From: Sinonovacula constricta
Taxonomy: Eukaryota; Mollusca; Bivalvia; Cardiida; Solecurtidae
Reading direction: 5' to 3'
Length of the DNA: 64,000 bases
NCBI GenBank assembly: GCA_007844125.1
Contig: CM017571.1
Span: 29,935,850 to 29,999,849, forward strand
A program made the position numbers and the translations under genes. Under the pieces are notes generated by a model. That model did not search any database. It saw only the letters and a program-made list of their open reading frames with translations, and was not told the DNA's origin. Positions 38,970 to 50,575 of this stretch are shown here, piece by piece; position 1 is the first letter of the stretch; every line of letters begins with the position of its first letter.

Positions 38970-39165
38970 TTATTATTGAGATACATCACAGGGACCAATT
39001 ATGATCATTATGATGACATCCAGCTGTTTTGGTGGAGGAAGACCCCAGAAAATGTCTGGATAGAATCACTGGTGCACCGCAGGTCAGCTGGAAGACCTTC
39101 CCACATTAAGTCCTTCGCCCTGAATGGGACTCGAACCCATGCGTTTGGAGGATAAGCAGTCAGAG
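38970..39165 (-). mobile_element. SINE family 1, truncated head
   Basis: Typical tail and body ('cgcaggtcagctggaagacc') and box B-like region, but lacks the 5' part of the head. Only about 45 bases from the next exon. Confidence 0.75.
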
Positions 39166-39210
39166 GAGGTCATAAAATAAAGGTGTTCCAACTATTAGAT
39201 GTCTACAAAC

Positions 39211-39302
39211 CTGTGCCTGTTTAATGTCCCGTATGTTCTGGTGGAGGTAGCCTTCAGTTTTCTTGTCAAGATCTTGCTTTTGACTGCCTTCAGCATGGGC
39301 AA
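39211..39302 (-). CDS. TBC-like coiled-coil gene, exon 11
   Basis: Acceptor TATTTGCAG right of 39302, donor GTTTGT left of 39211. Two leading bases complete a codon begun in exon 10, then 30 codons (AHAEGSQKQDL to IRDIKQAQ) ending in phase 0. Helical, charged. Confidence 0.8.
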
Positions 39303-40386
39303 CTGCAAATACATCACAGCTTTTAACAATGTATTATTTAAATAGTAAATTTATAATATAGATAACATTAAGCTTATGACCTTTATATTAATCATGAAAA
39401 TAAATATTTATATAAGCAAATGCAAAAATTCATTATGTATTGTAAAAATGCATTTTCTATTTTAATTTTTGTTTACATTCTATCATTTTAATATTCTCAG
39501 TGCCAATAAAATAAAATATTTCATATAATAAATTCAGTCTGTTAATTGATAATTTGATTCAAACCTGGGTCCATAATTCAAAAACATTAAAAAATAAAAG
39601 AGATAAAAAATGACAAATCTTTCTATTCTGTGATTTTAGTAAAGGCTCTATTGCATAGGTGCAATGGTTTTTAATGCAAAAACAATAAATGTGACTAGAA
39701 AACATTTGTCTGAAACAGCAAAAATTTAAAACAAGAAGCAATTTTTAGTGCAATATATAACAATGTCAAAGTGTTTAATGTACTTGAATAACCTGCTTCA
39801 GCCTTGAATACCATCAAGTTATGACCAAAAAAAGGATTTGACAATGTTTGTAAATAAACTTTGTTGACTTGCAATATTAAATATGGCAGTATCAAAATGG
39901 CCAATGTATCTATATATGGCAAAAACAATTGTAGACAAAAAACATATATCAAAATTGTACAATATAACGTGTATCAAAATAGTTATCTTATGCTTTTAAC
40001 ATATGTTATGTTTATCCGGAGACTGTGTTCACTTGAAGCAGATATTATGCTGCATTGACAGTGTATAGCATGTCGTGAACACCTGGCATGATACCACACC
40101 CAGTCACATTATCCTGACACTAGGCCAACCAGTCATGGAACTACCCTTATATTTGCTTGAGTCTTAGCAAGGGAGCTATACCACTACCATTTTTAACAAC
40201 TTTAGTATGTCGCGGCCTGGGATCGAACCAGGTGCCTTCCATACCTGCAGCCACTGCTCTACCCATTGCGCTACCAGGTCCGGTATGGACAGGAAGTAAT
40301 CCTAGACAAATAGCCAATGGTAAGTACAAGATTTTGACATTGTATAAACACTAAATAATGAGCAGAAATTATTATGAAAGACCTAC
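39303..40386. other. Intron between exons 10 and 11
   Basis: Contains the full SINE family 2 copy at 40003-40283. The rest is AT-rich with no gene. Confidence 0.6.
40003..40283 (-). mobile_element. SINE family 2, full copy with tRNA-like head
   Basis: Minus-strand head 'cctggtagcgcaatgggtag' (box A) and 'ggttcgatccc' (box B), followed by a body shared with the copies at 11660, 41868 and 62702. It is tRNA-like but continues into a SINE body, so it is not a free tRNA gene. Confidence 0.85.
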
Positions 40387-40553
40387 TCCTGTTCTGGGCT
40401 GCAGCAATCTTGGCCAGGAAGTCGCGCATTGCGTGTGTGAACTGGTCTGTTGGCGAAAGTGCAGGGGTTGGCGTCCTAGGCTGGGGCTCGGTCTTGGGTA
40501 CTGGCTCAGGATGGTATGATGCTTGAGACGGAGGTGGAGCCACTAACACACGA
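40387..40553 (-). CDS. TBC-like coiled-coil gene, exon 10 (Pro-rich)
   Basis: Acceptor TTGCCTTTATCAAG right of 40553, donor GTAGGT left of 40387. One leading base completes a Ser codon from exon 9 and one trailing base joins exon 11. It encodes a Pro-rich linker (VAPPPSQASYHPEPVPKTEP) and then a helix (FTHAMRDFLAKIAAAQNR). An alternative acceptor 10 bases further in would break the phase. Confidence 0.75.
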
Positions 40554-41426
40554 CTTGATAAAGGCAACAGAGAATGAGTTTATACAAATATTATCTGATA
40601 TATGTTAAATTTGGCAAAGGTTTATGAATGTTTTAGATCATGTTATGGCCTGAAATTATTGTCATGCTTACAATTGTTTTGCTTTTCTTTTAGAGTTGAG
40701 ACATGGGAAATGCCACCAATATACAGCTATGTAATGTCAGTAGAGAATGAGATTGGCATTTGTGTTTCGATCAAACATATATCTGGATTAAATTATAATA
40801 TCTGAGTTCTGTCTGCGATTGTTTCTAAGCTTATGATTGGTCAATATTTTTCACATTAATGTTGATAAAAAAAAATTGCTTTGAAATGTTCTGAAGACTT
40901 GACCTGTAAGTATTTTTTGGCATAAGAAATTGTGTAAAGTGTGGCATTTATTGAATTTCAGAAAACATTGTCATAATGGCAACATAAAGTTATTTAGTGA
41001 ACTGAGTCACAGCCCACTGAAAAAAAAATCTCACATAACCCAGAGCTGTATGGAGACACTCACCTAACTATTCTGAATGCTCAATATTATAAAGAAAAAT
41101 TTAAGTAAAAAAGGGGCATTACTCTACCAGTACATATTTTTGGGGTTATCTGCCCTTGTAAAAGTGAACAAGTATTAAAGTTTAAGATCATTAACTTTGA
41201 TGATTTTGAAGAAATGGATGTAAACCAACTCAATGCGGTCACTGACAAGAGTGTCATGACAATCACTCTACTCTTTTTTCTGCCAAAACAGAAGCTAAAA
41301 CAGTGTCCTTGATGGAATTTTAACCCACACAGTATGGAGTTGAAAAAGATGTTATAAACGGGTGATTCTTACCATTGGGCTACAAGAACCCTTACTTACT
41401 TCATAAAAGTTCTATAAAATTCTCAC

Positions 41427-41470
41427 CTGATATAAGATGCAGTACTGTATACAGATCGAGGTCTGGATGG
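41427..41470 (-). CDS. TBC-like coiled-coil gene, exon 9 (44 bp)
   Basis: Very short exon: acceptor TTTTCTCTTGACAG right of 41470, donor GTGAGA left of 41427. In phase 0 it encodes PSRPRSVYSTASYI plus two bases. It fits both neighbours exactly, which is the main support for so small an exon. Confidence 0.7.
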
Positions 41471-41867
41471 CTGTCAAGAGAAAATCACATGGTAAAATAT
41501 AGAGAGAGACGATGTTCTATGGCGTGTATGTTTCTATAAAATCATTGTGTGTTAGTAAAAGCTATATAGAAGGATATAAAACAGTTAAGCTATGATCTCT
41601 ATGTAAATATCTTGATTTATTATACATTAAAATATTGTGTTGCCTTAAGGATGGAAAAATTAAAAGCATTGCAACACTTGTCTACAATTTTAGCCATTTT
41701 GAGCCCAATCACATAGTACATCCAAACAGTGCATGTGGTATGGGTCATTTGTATACTGAGGTGCACTTGTATTCTTGGTTTTGATGTTCTGATGGATCGC
41801 CCTGAAGGAGAATGGATATTCATGTGATATAACATGTTAGTTATGACCAATATTACAGTTTACATTG

Positions 41868-42117
41868 ACTTGTTTGTTTATTGGGTTTATCATCCCACCA
41901 ACAGTACTTCAGTTATCTGGAGACGGTGTCCACTTGAAGCAGATATAGTGCTGCATTCACAGTGTATAGCATGTCATGAACACCTAGCATGATACCACAC
42001 CCAGTCACATTATTCTGACACCAGGCCAACCAGTCAAGGAACTACCCTTATGTTTGCTTGAGCATTAGCAAGGGAGCTATACCACTACCATTTTAATGAC
42101 TTTGGTATGTCGCAGCA
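41868..42117 (-). mobile_element. SINE family 2, head-truncated copy
   Basis: Body identical in order to 40003-40283, with an extra 'tgtttattgggtttatca' tail part. It stops where the tRNA-like head should begin. Confidence 0.8.
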
Positions 42118-42204
42118 TGCTAACTTGTTGTCATACTGTGGGAAGATAATGGGAAGCATATGATTCTTTCTTTCTTTCCCTCTTTCTCTACCATCCCCAG
42201 TTAC

Positions 42205-42291
42205 CTGTCTCTGGTTGGCCAACATCTCCATTTTGAGTCGTTCAATCTCCTCCTGCGCCTGTCTCTCTGTCTCCAGTCGCTTTCTTCTCTC
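42205..42291 (-). CDS. TBC-like coiled-coil gene, exon 8
   Basis: Acceptor CTATTCTCAG right of 42291, donor GTAACT left of 42205. Phase 0 at both ends, 29 codons forming a pure Glu/Arg/Gln coiled-coil helix (RRKRLETERQAQEEIERLKM). Confidence 0.8.
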
Positions 42292-42916
42292 CTGAGAATA
42301 GCCAAAATTTTGTACAAATATTGGACAATTTAAAGTAAGCCAAAACAATCAGTATCACAAATTTATGGCTGCATTTGCAGATGATGCATTTAATATTATT
42401 AGCAAATTTAAACAAATTTTACCATCAAGTATTTAGTAAATTAAATAATCATTAAAAAGGACAAGTCATTTATAGTCACTTTCATAGGCAGACATGTTTA
42501 AAGAAAATGCAATCCTTTGAGGCACATTACAGATACAATATTTCTCTGATGTCATACTGGGCTATTTTTAAGCATATAAAATTGAATTAACATATAAATC
42601 TGAATTTTATATGTCGATGGTAAGTTATTTCCACATGTACAATTATACCTCTATTTACATGAAATAGTTAACATTCTTTAAAAATATTTTAGTTAAAAAG
42701 AAAATACCACCGCTAACTTTCGACTTTTTGACTTTAAATGAAACTCAAATTATCCTCACAGATGATAAATACCCAACCAAAAACAACAACAAAACATATT
42801 GTTATGTAGAAATGTATATCCAAGGTATAAATACATGCATTAAAAGATTTAGAATATATTAACAGATTACAAATTGAAGGACTTGGTTATTAAACTGTAT
42901 TAGTTGCAAGCATTAC

Positions 42917-43008
42917 CTCTGCCAGCTGATCTTCCAGATGACATCTTTTCGTGTTCTACACGTCTTCTATCAGCAGCTGTGAGCTCCTTAAACTCATCCT
43001 CACCCCTC
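42917..43008 (-). CDS. TBC-like coiled-coil gene, exon 7 with a frameshift
   Basis: Acceptor TCCATTCAG right of 43008, donor GTAATG left of 42917. The exon enters in frame (RGEDEFKELTAADRRRVEHE) but its length is 92, one more base than the 91 needed to leave in phase 0. After KM at about 42943 the incoming frame gives SSGRSAGR, while the next frame gives the coiled-coil HLEDQLAE, which joins exon 8 exactly. So one extra base (or two missing) lies near 42940-42945. It could be an assembly error, a null allele or decay. Confidence 0.7.
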
Positions 43009-43726
43009 CTGAATGGATACAAAACAGATCAGATGACATGAGATGAAATAAAGCAGAAATCGTGTTAAACCAGTCACTCTAAACACTAACTCCATTTTCA
43101 ACAACATGTGAAACCCCTCTTATATGGTCAAAAAACACATTGTGTGAAACAGTAACTCTAGACACTGTCTAATCATGTGAAAAAAGTCAATATCAACCCC
43201 TCCAACATTGTCAGGAAACACATCATGTGAAATAAGTCACTGTCAAAGAGTGGGGCAGAAGTATGGCCTGAAGAGGAATCAATAATATAACAAAAATCAT
43301 GTTCAAGGGACAAGGATTATCTCCCAGTGGGCAATATCTGATACATTTCTATCAAATGGCCATTGCTGTTACAACAACCATGGTAAGTTATGCCTTAATA
43401 CGCAACCAACATGTTGTAAAGTCAAGAATATTGTATTCATTTTCAAAATTCCCAACAGTGGTCAGGGTGCCCTTACCAGTGTTATGACTTACAGATGGGC
43501 ACATGCATGAGTGAATAAAGTCAACATGCCTGCTGCTGTTAAATCAAGGCAGAAGCATAAAATGTCCACTTTATTGTCCGACATTGATTCAAAAGCATGT
43601 TAAGCAAGCTAAACTTGTTTTCTCAACTCATCTTAAGCCATAAGATATATTTATTCTCTTATTGCAACTTGACTTAGTATATAAATACCATATACATAAT
43701 GTCAGCAGCTTTTGTGTAAGTTTTTG

Positions 43727-43900
43727 TTTATGAAATACATTGCAACAATCAATCATAGTGACGTCTATCTATTTTAGTGGAAAAGGATCCTGACAAATGT
43801 AGAATCACCAGCAGGCTCTTTGTCCTGAATGGGACTCAAACCCACATGGTGTGAGGCTTAGCAGTCAGAGGAGTGACTCTACCACTATGCCACTGGTACC
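43727..43900 (-). mobile_element. SINE family 1 copy
   Basis: Minus strand: 'ggtaccagtggcatagtggt' head, box B-like 'gggtttgagtcccat', shortened body. Confidence 0.8.
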
Positions 43901-44592
43901 TCACGCTTTTGTGTACAGCTGGTACTTTGTGTGTGCTAGCAGTTATATAAAAAAGCAAAGCATGTATCACATGCTGTTTGTTAATATTCACAGAAATCAA
44001 TTTTGAAATATATACTAATGAAATGGAAAACAAGTTTGATAAAAATATCAGCAACATAAAAAAGGAGTAAGCTTATAGATACAAAAAAATCAACAGTTAA
44101 ACTAAAATGGACTAGGTGAGGTTATATTGGATAAAGAAAAACATTTTTTGCTAAAAAGTGCACTTAAAATAAACAATATAGATTAAATTTAGTGTGAATA
44201 AAAAATTAGTATAAAAGACTTACGAAAAAATTATATGTGTACAGTGTACTTTGCATAAATGGTGTGCTGGAGATACATGCAAATATTAACTAAATAACAA
44301 AATACAATTATACCCATATGCACTGACTCAACATAAAAAATGTTAAACAAAATAAAACAATTTTTTTTCAAATAGGTTATTTCCTGTTGACTTATCATTA
44401 GATAAAGCTGAATATTCAGTTATGCAGAATTATATATTGTAATATAAGCTTGTTTTGACTCTATACAATACTTACAAAGACTCTCTGATAGAGAATTCAG
44501 ATTGTGTACTGTTACAAGAAAGTATTATGAAAATAGAACATGTAGAATCATCCAATTAAATAAAAAAAATATTTGCAGGAAATTAGTAGATT

Positions 44593-44766
44593 GTTTTTTG
44601 TTACATTGCATCAACACATTTATGGTCATATTGGCAAAGTCCAACTAACTGGTGGAGGAAGAGTACTGACATATGTCTGGGTAGAACCAGTGGGGTCTTT
44701 AACCCACATGTTAATAGGCTGAGGAATTACAAGTTGGCAAATCTAACCACTCGTACACAAATGCCC
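44593..44766 (-). mobile_element. SINE family 1 copy, 'ttgttacattgca' subtype
   Basis: Tail and body words as in the 34658 and 47868 copies; the head is diverged. Confidence 0.7.
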
Positions 44767-46469
44767 AAGAAATTAGTAGAGGACCTGTTGATTTATATCC
44801 TAGGATAGCAACTATTTCGAAATTGGTAACCCCATGGTGCATATTATGTTCCAGTAGCCATATTACAGAATTTCATTCAAGGATGTGGTTTTCATTCATA
44901 TACACACTAAATAAATCCAGCAGACAGAAAATTGAGTGTTTTTTTTTAATATTCTAGTAAAACAATCAAGAGGTTTCAATAGCAATTCTTTTTATCATAA
45001 GAAAAACAATATGAAAAAACATTAGAAACAAGTTTATTTCAACACCTTTTTTTAAAAACAACATTTTTCTCATTTAACAGCAATACATTTTCTAGATTTG
45101 ACAATTAGACATCATTAAGAAAATCTTATTAATCTTGATATAAAAAAAATATTCGATTTAATGTATTCATGAACTTAAGGCACGCAAATGATAAATGAAG
45201 TGCACCATGTCAAAAATGTTAATTATGGCAACCACCAACTTCTATTGGTTGACCAAGACAAAAAGCCACACATATGTGTAGAACCATTAACACTGTAGAG
45301 GATCAGCAGGAAGACCTCTTCACATGAAATTTTGTGGTGACTGGGGAGTTTATAAGTTTATTATTCTTGCTAGTTTCTATACAAATATCTGATGAAAAGG
45401 GGTCCAGACAATATGAATATTAAATCAACAAGCATGCACCAGCTATTTTTTAAGCTTAGTGTGTTTTTTTGGAATCCAATAGTATAGCTGTGTTTATTAA
45501 AAATCTTTGGATGCTGCTGTGGAATTAAAAATATCATGGTGGTACATGTATAGAAGTTATGAATCTACCTGCCATCCAGTCCTTTTTACTTTTCTTTTCT
45601 TTTTTTTCTTTTTTTGCAGGGGCGGGTGAGGAGCTGGGGATGGGGGTCTTTTTTGAGTTGGGGCTTTTAAAATCCATACAACAGTTTTTCAGACATTAGA
45701 AATCTATTGAAGCAAGAATTCAATGGAAATCAATGAACACTATATAACATTATACGAAAGCCCCTTTCTCCCAATGCCCCCCCAAAAAACCTCATCCCCA
45801 ACAGCCCCTCATCCTAGCTGGGATGGACACCAAAACAGACATCTATTGTAAGTATAATGGATGATGGGTGGAACATTTAAATCTTAACACTTGGGCACTG
45901 TGGCATACATTAAAAGGGACTATTAGGTGAGAATAATTTTAAAATAATGGATAACATAGAACAAGTAAACATGTTATATGCCAAATTGAAAACAAAACAA
46001 CAGTGAAGATATTGAACACAATTATAGATAGGACAAGAAAGACTACTCACCAACTATGAAAGTGAATGTACAAAAACACATGTATAAGTAAAAAACATGG
46101 TAGATTTCTAGGAATTTCATTCAACCATTTTAAAGTTTAGAATATGACATGAAGTTAAAAATGTAAATATAAATTTATTGTTGAATGGATTTTTTTAAGA
46201 TCAATTTTAAGATCTTAAGTAAAAATTTCTTACTAACTTTTGTTAGAAAATGAAAGATATTGAATATTCCCTGGGTTTTCATTCTTAATATTTTAATGTA
46301 CTTCATTGTAATTACAATGTATACAGTGATAAGTCAAAGGTTGTATGCATACTGTTTCTAGTCTTTGATTAATGACCCAAATTAGCAGAAAAATGTATAC
46401 TTAATTAATTCAATTTAATTTTAATTATATAAAATTGATAGACTGATAAGATAAAAACACAAAACATAC

Positions 46470-46638
46470 TTTCTATCCCGTTCCTCTTTCTCCCTTCTTA
46501 GCATCTCAGCATCTCTTTGCTGTTGTCCCATTCTTTCTCTCTCAATCTCTCGTTCCTCTCGTGCTGTTCGTCTGTCCTGTGGTCTTGTGAATGGGGGTAT
46601 AACATCATTGTACCAGTGTCTCCAGGGGGGATGGATGG
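46470..46638 (-). CDS. TBC-like coiled-coil gene, exon 6
   Basis: Acceptor GTTTCTAG right of 46638, donor GTATGT left of 46470. It begins with an aromatic/Pro stretch (IHPPWRHWYNDVIPPFTRPQ), then starts the long charged coil (EEREIERERMGQQQRDAEML). The phase fits exon 5 (one base) and exon 7 (two bases). Confidence 0.8.
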
Positions 46639-47498
46639 CTAGAAACATAAACAAACATGAAGCTAGCCATTGAAACATGTTCCAAAATTCTTACTTTAAC
46701 CGTAAATTTGGACAACACAAACAACAACAAAAAACAGCAACACAGATAAAAGAAATAATAGCTCAGCATCAATAAAATATGCTAAAATTGTAAAAGAAAA
46801 AAAATACAAATATTCTTGAACAATATTTCTTAATGCACCATTTTATTGTTTTTCCTATTACCTCTTATTACTGTAAAGGGAAAAAAAATATGCAATTTTT
46901 TTTTAAAGATTTATAATCTAAAATTCAGGATGCTAAAATTCTTTTGATTTTTTTTCTCCAATCCTTGCCTTAACCACAAGCATCATATCGGCGATCCCAC
47001 CCAAGATTTATGCGAGTATTCAGGCAGCTTTCTTTTAATTACGTAGTTCAATTCTAAGTCAAGCATAGATAAGATTTTAATAAGCCTTTTAATTAAGACT
47101 TATTGGTTTACATTCATGTTGCATATCATGCTGTTGACATGTGATTTACAGGAATTGAACTGTGTCTTGCAGGAATAATTTACAGACCAAACATCATAAT
47201 TTCATTTGCATCATTTCTATAGCTTTGTATAGACCTGTATAACATCTATTGATTGTAGAGTCTTTTTCATGATTGGAAAATAAGGGAATGCATTTTTATT
47301 TACAGTGTCATTTCCAAAATTGATTAATCAAATGCTAATGAAACTAATTAAACAGTGATTTCTAAGCCCACATTTGTTCTTATTCTACATAATGTACTGA
47401 ATATTAGATGGTTAAACAAACTTCATTCAGACAAGAAAAATTACTTAGTGTTGTGCAGATAAGTCTCATTTACAGGACAGCTTGACCTGGCCCATCTG

Positions 47499-47710
47499 TT
47501 CTCAGTTGAGATTTTGCTCAAGCTCAAAATTTGATTTCCCAGTATTTACGCATATAATATGTTTATTACATCACTGTAATATAGCAATACTTTAACCTTG
47601 CAAGATTCATGGTGTATAACAAATTGGAATTGAAGAATTATTAACCAGTAACAGATATATAATAATTCTTGCAGTCAAAATTTGAGCTTGAGCAAAATCT
47701 CAACTGAGAA
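47499..47710. mobile_element. Small foldback element with about 36-bp inverted ends
   Basis: 47499-47534 and 47675-47710 are reverse complements with one mismatch (core 'gagattttgctcaagctcaa'). The interior is about 140 AT-rich bases without ORF, so a MITE-like element. Confidence 0.75.
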
Positions 47711-47867
47711 ATGTTTCTGCAAGTTTTTTTTTAAATCTCTATGACAATTTTTGACAAAACTGACATTGATCAAAGCCATTGGTCAATAAGGGTGTAAAAT
47801 TGTTGTTTGTTATTTTTTGAAGGTTTATTATGCCAATGATTTTTCTCCCCAAAATATCTTTTTTTAT

Positions 47868-48096
47868 TTGTTTTGTTTCTTGTTACATTGCACCAATACA
47901 ATTATGGTCATGTTGGTGACATTGAGCTAATTATTGGTAGAGGAATGTCCCAGGGTAAAATCACCAGCACACAGCAGGATAGCTGGAAAATCTCCCCACA
48001 TGAAAGTTCTAGCCCAGACCAGGACTCGAACCCATGCGATGAGAGGTTGAGGAGTTACAAGTCAGCGACTCTAACTGCTTGACCATGGGTGCCTCT
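47868..48096 (-). mobile_element. SINE family 1 copy, 'ttgttacattgca' subtype
   Basis: Complete from head ('gaggcacccatggtcaagca') to tail. Confidence 0.8.
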
Positions 48097-48249
48097 CCAA
48101 AATAATTGATTGCCTGTATGTACACATGAGACATCATGCATTTATGATCATAATTCACAGCATGTAAAGCTAGTGATTATACTGTAACAGTGTATAAAAC
48201 AACAACATGTGTCTGTATGTTATTGTGACAGAGTGTACACTGCCCAAAC

Positions 48250-48610
48250 AAATTATGCTAAATTCCAATGGATATTTTTAGAATTTCCAGGAATATAAAA
48301 AGGGATGTAAATTAAAGTAAAGAACAATCCTGACCATGGCAAAAATATTGAAAGTATTTACCTACAATTGTTTCTTTAAATAATTTCTGCTAAAAATAGA
48401 CATGTACGTCAGAGTGAATTACTGTATAATAATATAATGTGAAATCAAAATTTAGTGGGCATTGTATTTTTTCAGCTTAAAAATAACTGACTGTGCAGTG
48501 TGGATTAAATAAAAAGATATTTGTTTGTAATGAGAGGGTTGTAATGCTTCACTTTCTACAAAAATATAGGATAATAAACAGTAGTTCATGGGATCTTAAT
48601 TTTATGTTTT
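48250..48610 (+). mobile_element. Family T element, degraded copy without clear ends
   Basis: The interior block 'gtgtggatta..tttgtttgtaatgagag...cactttctac' aligns with the 29321 copy. The termini are lost. Confidence 0.5.
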
Positions 48611-48627
48611 GAGAAAAAAAGTATTTG

Positions 48628-48849
48628 TTTTTTGTTACATCGCACTGACACTTATGGTCAAATTAGCTACATACAGCACATTATAAGGGAAGAAGACCCC
48701 AAACATATGCCTGGATAGAACCACTGGCACACTGCAGGTTAGCTGAAAAACCTGAAAAAGTTCTTGCCCTGACTGGAACAAAAACCCAATCGGTGAAGGG
48801 CTAAGGCGTTTCAAGTCTGCGACTCTAACTGCTTGGCCATGGGTGCCTC
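48628..48849 (-). mobile_element. SINE family 1 copy, 'ttgttacattgca' subtype
   Basis: Complete head ('ggaggcacccatggccaagc') and tail, about 80 bases from exon 5. Confidence 0.8.
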
Positions 48850-48930
48850 CCTTTAAGTATTTATTATTAAAATTGTAGCATGATGAAGGTTACAGTGTTG
48901 TGACTTATCTGTATGACAAGTGTTATGTAC

Positions 48931-49015
48931 CTTGTGTTGGGTCGAGCACTGGCATGGCTGACTTGTTGTCCTTCATCAGCATGGCATACAGCTCGCGGTA
49001 GTGATTCTTCTTAAC
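48931..49015 (-). CDS. TBC-like coiled-coil gene, exon 5
   Basis: Acceptor CTTGTTTCAG right of 49015, donor GTACAT left of 48931. Phase 0 in, one base out; encodes VKKNHYRELYAMLMKDNKSA and on to VLDPTQ. The upstream intron (49016-60118) is the one that contains the 10-kb composite retroelement. Confidence 0.8.
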
Positions 49016-49251
49016 CTGAAACAAGACATGCCAGACAGGGTTTTAGCCAATGATAAGTTACGGTCATCAACAAAACCTGGTGGATCGTGGTCACAGTTCA
49101 CCAAAATCTGTTGGTCCATTACATATAACTGTATTTTAAGATGATGTCTTCTTAACATAAAAAGGCTTGTTATGTTTTGGAGGTTTGTGTTTATAATGCA
49201 ATTTAAATTTAAAATACTTCACTTTGGTCTGAAAACGTTGTAGATAATTAA

Positions 49252-49487
49252 GGCTTGTATTCTCCAACTGTTCTTAAGCCTAAGTCATGACTTAAGTCCA
49301 AGTCACAATTTTCCAACAAAAATTATCTTATTTATGGAGTAACAATGTGATTTTAATCTGAAAGTAGAAAAGTTAAAGTGTCACGCATTAATACAGATAT
49401 GTAGCTAAATACATAATGAAGATATTGTGGATTAAAATCCATGACTTGAGAAATTCTTATTTAAGAATGGTTGGTGAATATGGGCCT
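49252..49487. mobile_element. Imperfect foldback element
   Basis: 'aggcttgtattctccaactg' at the left and 'ggttggtgaatatgggcct' at the right are imperfect inverted ends. An internal palindrome-like 'taagtcatgacttaag' is present. No ORF. It lies 19 bases left of the composite retroelement. Confidence 0.5.
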
Positions 49488-50136
49488 AAATTTTGTCAAA
49501 TGATAGTGTAATGTGAGGTAGCTGACCTCTAATAAACATTTATGACAGTGTAACAAGTGATCTATATAAGGTATCTGACCTGCACTTTAGCCCTGTGCCT
49601 TTTTCTAACAGATCTAACATCCTATGAGTTTTCATTGTCATTTCGCGGAAACCCCTTACTTTCTGATATTGAGACCTCACTCTGAAAATAATCTTTTAAT
49701 GCATTCAATTAAGTAAGACTATATGTTCTAAACATTGTTTAAGCTCATTTACAATGATGTCTCTTTAAGATAGTTTTAATAGTGAGAGGGAAATGTTGTT
49801 TGTTGACATTTGTATTATTCAACGATTGTTTACTTTACCTTTACTTCTCACAATGTGGAGATGCATGTTGTTCCCTGTGTAACGCATTTCAAAGTGACAT
49901 ATTCTGTTGTTTAATTGTATCCATAAGTATATCTGACATCCAAATAACACTAATGATCCTAAAATGCATTCTTATATGATACGGTTTGGATCTACTTGTT
50001 TGACAGTAATATTTGTTCGGATTTATCCGAACGCTTAGTGATTGGCTACTTTAAATATAACGCTTAAAGCTGATTGGCTGAGACGCACATCGATGTGTAC
50101 TATGGAATGTTTGTAAAAGTAGTCATGCGCGGGAAG

Positions 50137-50144
50137 TATAAATA
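50137..50144 (+). promoter_or_regulatory. TATA box of the LTR promoter
   Basis: TATAAATA preceded 50-100 bases upstream by two ATTGG (reverse CCAAT) words. Transcription would start near 50165-50175. A second TATA-like word (ctatataagg, near 49562) is less well placed because it would leave an R-U5 of almost 1 kb. Confidence 0.55.
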
Positions 50145-50331
50145 AACGAAAACAGAGCAGACGCGGATCAGTTGACGCTCGGATCACGATAAGATCAGGA
50201 AGGAGTTGTTGGGCACAGTGCAGAACCGGTAAAGGATAATTGGTCATGGACAGAATGTAAGCCATTGTTTTTTTTGTTTATTATCTGCGTCGGATGCAAC
50301 TAACCGATAATGATCTTTTATAATCTCTTAT

Positions 50332-50337
50332 AATAAA
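50332..50337 (+). terminator. LTR poly(A) signal
   Basis: AATAAA about 160-170 bases downstream of the inferred start. This would define R as about 50170-50355. Confidence 0.5.
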
Positions 50338-50557
50338 ATCCGTTTCAACATCTTAAACTCTAGCTGTACTTGCTATTTTCATAGACTATACATAAAGGAT
50401 ATTGTTAAGTTTGGCAAAGTAGTAAATATAAAGAAGTATAAACATTTCTTGTCCGAACCTTATTTGATTGTTGTGTTCTTTATTCCGCCCACGGGTTTAA
50501 ACAATATCGTTTCCAATCATTAAACATCCGGATAATATCGAGCATCGCCTTACAAAA

Positions 50558-50575
50558 TGGTGTCAGAAGTGGGAT
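50558..50575 (+). other. Primer-binding site (tRNA)
   Basis: TGGTGTCAGAAGTGGGAT begins three bases after the LTR end, the usual position and TGG start for a tRNA 3'-end complement. The exact tRNA was not determined. Confidence 0.75.

Larger units (their letters stand above)
43009..46469. other. Intron between exons 6 and 7
   Basis: SINE family 1 copies at 43727-43900, 44593-44766 and a partial one at about 45205-45355. The rest is AT-rich with no gene. Confidence 0.6.
49507..50554 (+). repeat. 5' LTR of the gypsy-type element
   Basis: Begins TGTAATG and ends CTTACA, giving the 5-bp TGTAA/TTACA inverted ends expected of an LTR. It is followed within a few bases by a primer-binding site. It contains reversed CCAAT words near 50040 and 50080, a TATA box and a poly(A) signal. 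The small ORFs inside recur identically in the inverted copy and are not considered genes. Confidence 0.9.

Noticed and set aside
40200..40283. tRNA-like sequence with good A and B boxes (also at 62905-62989 and 20870-20944)
   Set aside because: Each continues into a SINE body shared with other copies, so these are SINE heads rather than tRNA genes.
49562..49571. TATA-like word as the LTR promoter
   Set aside because: It would give an extremely short U3 and almost 1 kb of R-U5. The TATAAATA at 50137 with CCAAT words and a downstream AATAAA is better placed.
50035..50265. 76-codon ORF repeated identically at 59000-59230
   Set aside because: It is inside the LTR and its mirror copy, runs antisense to the element and overlaps the promoter region. 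Identity only reflects the LTR duplication.
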